A DNA stretch of 5,826 nucleotides, from assembly GCA_024404065.1 (NCBI GenBank), contig JAKSQR010000101.1:1-5826 (forward strand), in the 5' to 3' direction. How positions within the stretch are numbered: position 1 is the first letter of the stretch; every line of letters starts with the position of its first letter. The notes beneath the pieces are model-generated. The model searched no databases, had not been told where the DNA came from, and saw only the letters and a program-made list of their open reading frames with translations. Origin of the DNA: Clostridia bacterium (GTDB lineage: Bacteria > Bacillota > Clostridia > Oscillospirales > Acutalibacteraceae). The position numbers were made by a program, and so were the translations under genes. Shown in pieces: positions 4,961-5,826 of the stretch.

Positions 4961-5826
4961 ATGGCAAATAAAGAATCAAAAGAATTAAACCTTAAAATTT
5001 ATGGTATAATCGCATTTGCAGTTGTAGCTGTTTTCCTTGTACTTATTACAGCAATCACCTTTAAGGGCAGATATACAGGCTTCAGCGCCGAGAAGGTTGC
5101 AGTAGCTTATGTAGATACTATCGCTCAGAATGGTGACGGCTACAATGCCTATAAAAATTCACTTCTCAGTAAAGAGAGCAAATTCGGCGATTTTATAAGA
5201 AAAAATTACATTAACCCTGTAATCTATGCAGATGCAGGCTACAAGCCCGGTGACAGCACAAAGGGTCTTAAGGGCCTTAATGATGACTCCCTCAAGGGTG
5301 AGAAATCACTTAATGATGACGGCACACTCAACGGTCAGCTTATTGACGCAATGTACAGTGAGTTTGAGGCTCTTGTACCTGGTGTTGGTATGGATGATTA
5401 CGCAGGCGTATTCACAGAGTATATCAGAGTGCTTCAGATTAAGAGAGCTGAAATTTTTGGCGATAACTTCTTTAATGATGAGGTATTCTTTACCTGCTTT
5501 GAGGCAAACCTTACCACCTACAATAACAGCATTGCAGGCTGTGACAAGGTTGTAGATGAAAAGAGTGGCGTAGTTAAGCAGGAGGCTGTAAAGGGCATTT
5601 ACGAGGAGAAATACGGCGAAGGCTACAAGATTACAACTGAGGCTGTAAGCACAGAGGATGCTGAGCCTATTGACCTTGCAGCTTACGGCATTGACGGTAA
5701 GGCTGATGAGTGCAAGCTTGTAACTGTACAGGTGCTTGTAAATGGTGAGGTAGCTGTTAAGGCTGTGCCTGTTTACGTTGTAAAAATCGGCAGCACATGG
5801 TATGTTGCAAATAACGAAACACAGAC
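4961..5826 (+). CDS. Membrane-anchored extracytoplasmic protein, unknown function (3' end cut off)
   Basis: The open frame runs from ATG 4961 to the window edge with no stop: 288 complete codons. I do not recognise the family. Residues 1-12 are short and charged (MANKESKELNLK). One hydrophobic segment follows at about 14-34 (YGIIAFAVVAVFLVLITAITF) with no lipobox cysteine and no clear cleavage site, so it is probably an uncleaved N-terminal anchor with the rest outside the membrane. The exported part is acidic and soluble-looking. It holds a charged internal duplication at 102-123 (two LNDD cores 11 residues apart), then a helical-looking stretch (126-190). The end is rich in beta-strand (251-284), closing with VYVVKIGSTWYVANN. 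That last pattern resembles the final strands of NTF2-like or lumazine-binding-like domains of exported Firmicutes proteins, but the similarity is by eye only. It lies 18 nt after the GPH carrier gene with a strong ribosome binding site, so it is probably co-expressed with it. Codon use matches the carrier. Confidence 0.85.
   Translation, partial: MANKESKELNLKIYGIIAFAVVAVFLVLITAITFKGRYTGFSAEKVAVAYVDTIAQNGDGYNAYKNSLLSKESKFGDFIRKNYINPVIYADAGYKPGDSTKGLKGLNDDSLKGEKSLNDDGTLNGQLIDAMYSEFEALVPGVGMDDYAGVFTEYIRVLQIKRAEIFGDNFFNDEVFFTCFEANLTTYNNSIAGCDKVVDEKSGVVKQEAVKGIYEEKYGEGYKITTEAVSTEDAEPIDLAAYGIDGKADECKLVTVQVLVNGEVAVKAVPVYVVKIGSTWYVANNETQ
5264..5329 (+). repeat. Tandem 11-residue duplication within the unknown gene
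   Basis: Residues 102-112 (GLKGLNDDSLK) and 113-123 (GEKSLNDDGTL) are adjacent copies of one 33-bp unit. The core CTTAATGATGAC is identical at 5276-5287 and 5309-5320, exactly 33 bp apart; the flanks have diverged. The repeat is in frame and adds a Lys/Asp/Asn-rich linker to the exported domain. Confidence 0.75.

Noticed and set aside
5306..5347. EF-hand or dockerin-like calcium loop around SLNDDGTLNGQLID
   Set aside because: The DDG core resembles such a loop, but the first position is Ser and the twelfth lacks an acidic residue. The likeness is better explained by the 11-residue duplication.
5226..5555. Plus-strand open frame of 109 codons inside the unknown exported-protein gene
   Set aside because: The 4961 frame covers the same DNA, runs uninterrupted for 288 codons, has a strong ribosome binding site and a sensible protein layout. 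This frame lacks all of these.

Overview
The window reads as a piece of a Firmicutes chromosome, most likely a gut-type Clostridia (Oscillospiraceae/Ruminococcaceae-like). This rests on strong AGGAG-type ribosome binding sites before every gene, consensus sigma-A-like promoters in a very AT-rich spacer, moderately AT-rich coding DNA that favours CTT, GTA, GCA and GGC codons, and the families present (MalY/PatB lyase, DUF3737, a GPH-type MFS carrier). The taxonomic call is inference from style, not from a marker gene.

Layout: two divergent transcription units flank a 189-bp AT-rich spacer (3239-3427). The left unit runs on the minus strand as three tightly packed genes: an SLC13/ArsB-NhaD-type anion permease (3238-2129, GTG start), a DUF3737 parallel beta-helix protein (2099-1218) and a MalY/PatB-type PLP-dependent C-S lyase/aminotransferase (1234-77). 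The permease and DUF3737 genes are 29 nt apart, and the DUF3737 and lyase genes overlap by 17 nt. The far left 76 nt is non-coding and carries four tandem heptamers. The right unit runs on the plus strand: a GPH-family (MelB-like) sugar:cation symporter homologue (3428-4942), then after 18 nt a gene that is cut by the window edge (4961 to beyond 5826). That gene encodes a membrane-anchored extracytoplasmic protein of unknown function.

How they may work together: the left unit looks like an uptake-plus-metabolism cassette in which an anion carrier is co-expressed with a PLP enzyme that probably cleaves a C-S bond or transaminates an amino acid. The DUF3737 protein between them has no known function but is built from a very regular 19-residue coil. 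The right unit pairs a sugar-carrier-type MFS protein with an anchored partner of unknown role. Both promoters have a TTGTAA -35 box and a perfect TATAAT -10 box, one in each direction.

I see no RNA gene, CRISPR array, insertion sequence, phage gene or clear intrinsic terminator. The most interesting points are the truncated unknown gene with its internal 11-residue duplication, the residue ladders of the DUF3737 protein, and the apparent loss of the usual acidic cation-site residues in the GPH carrier.
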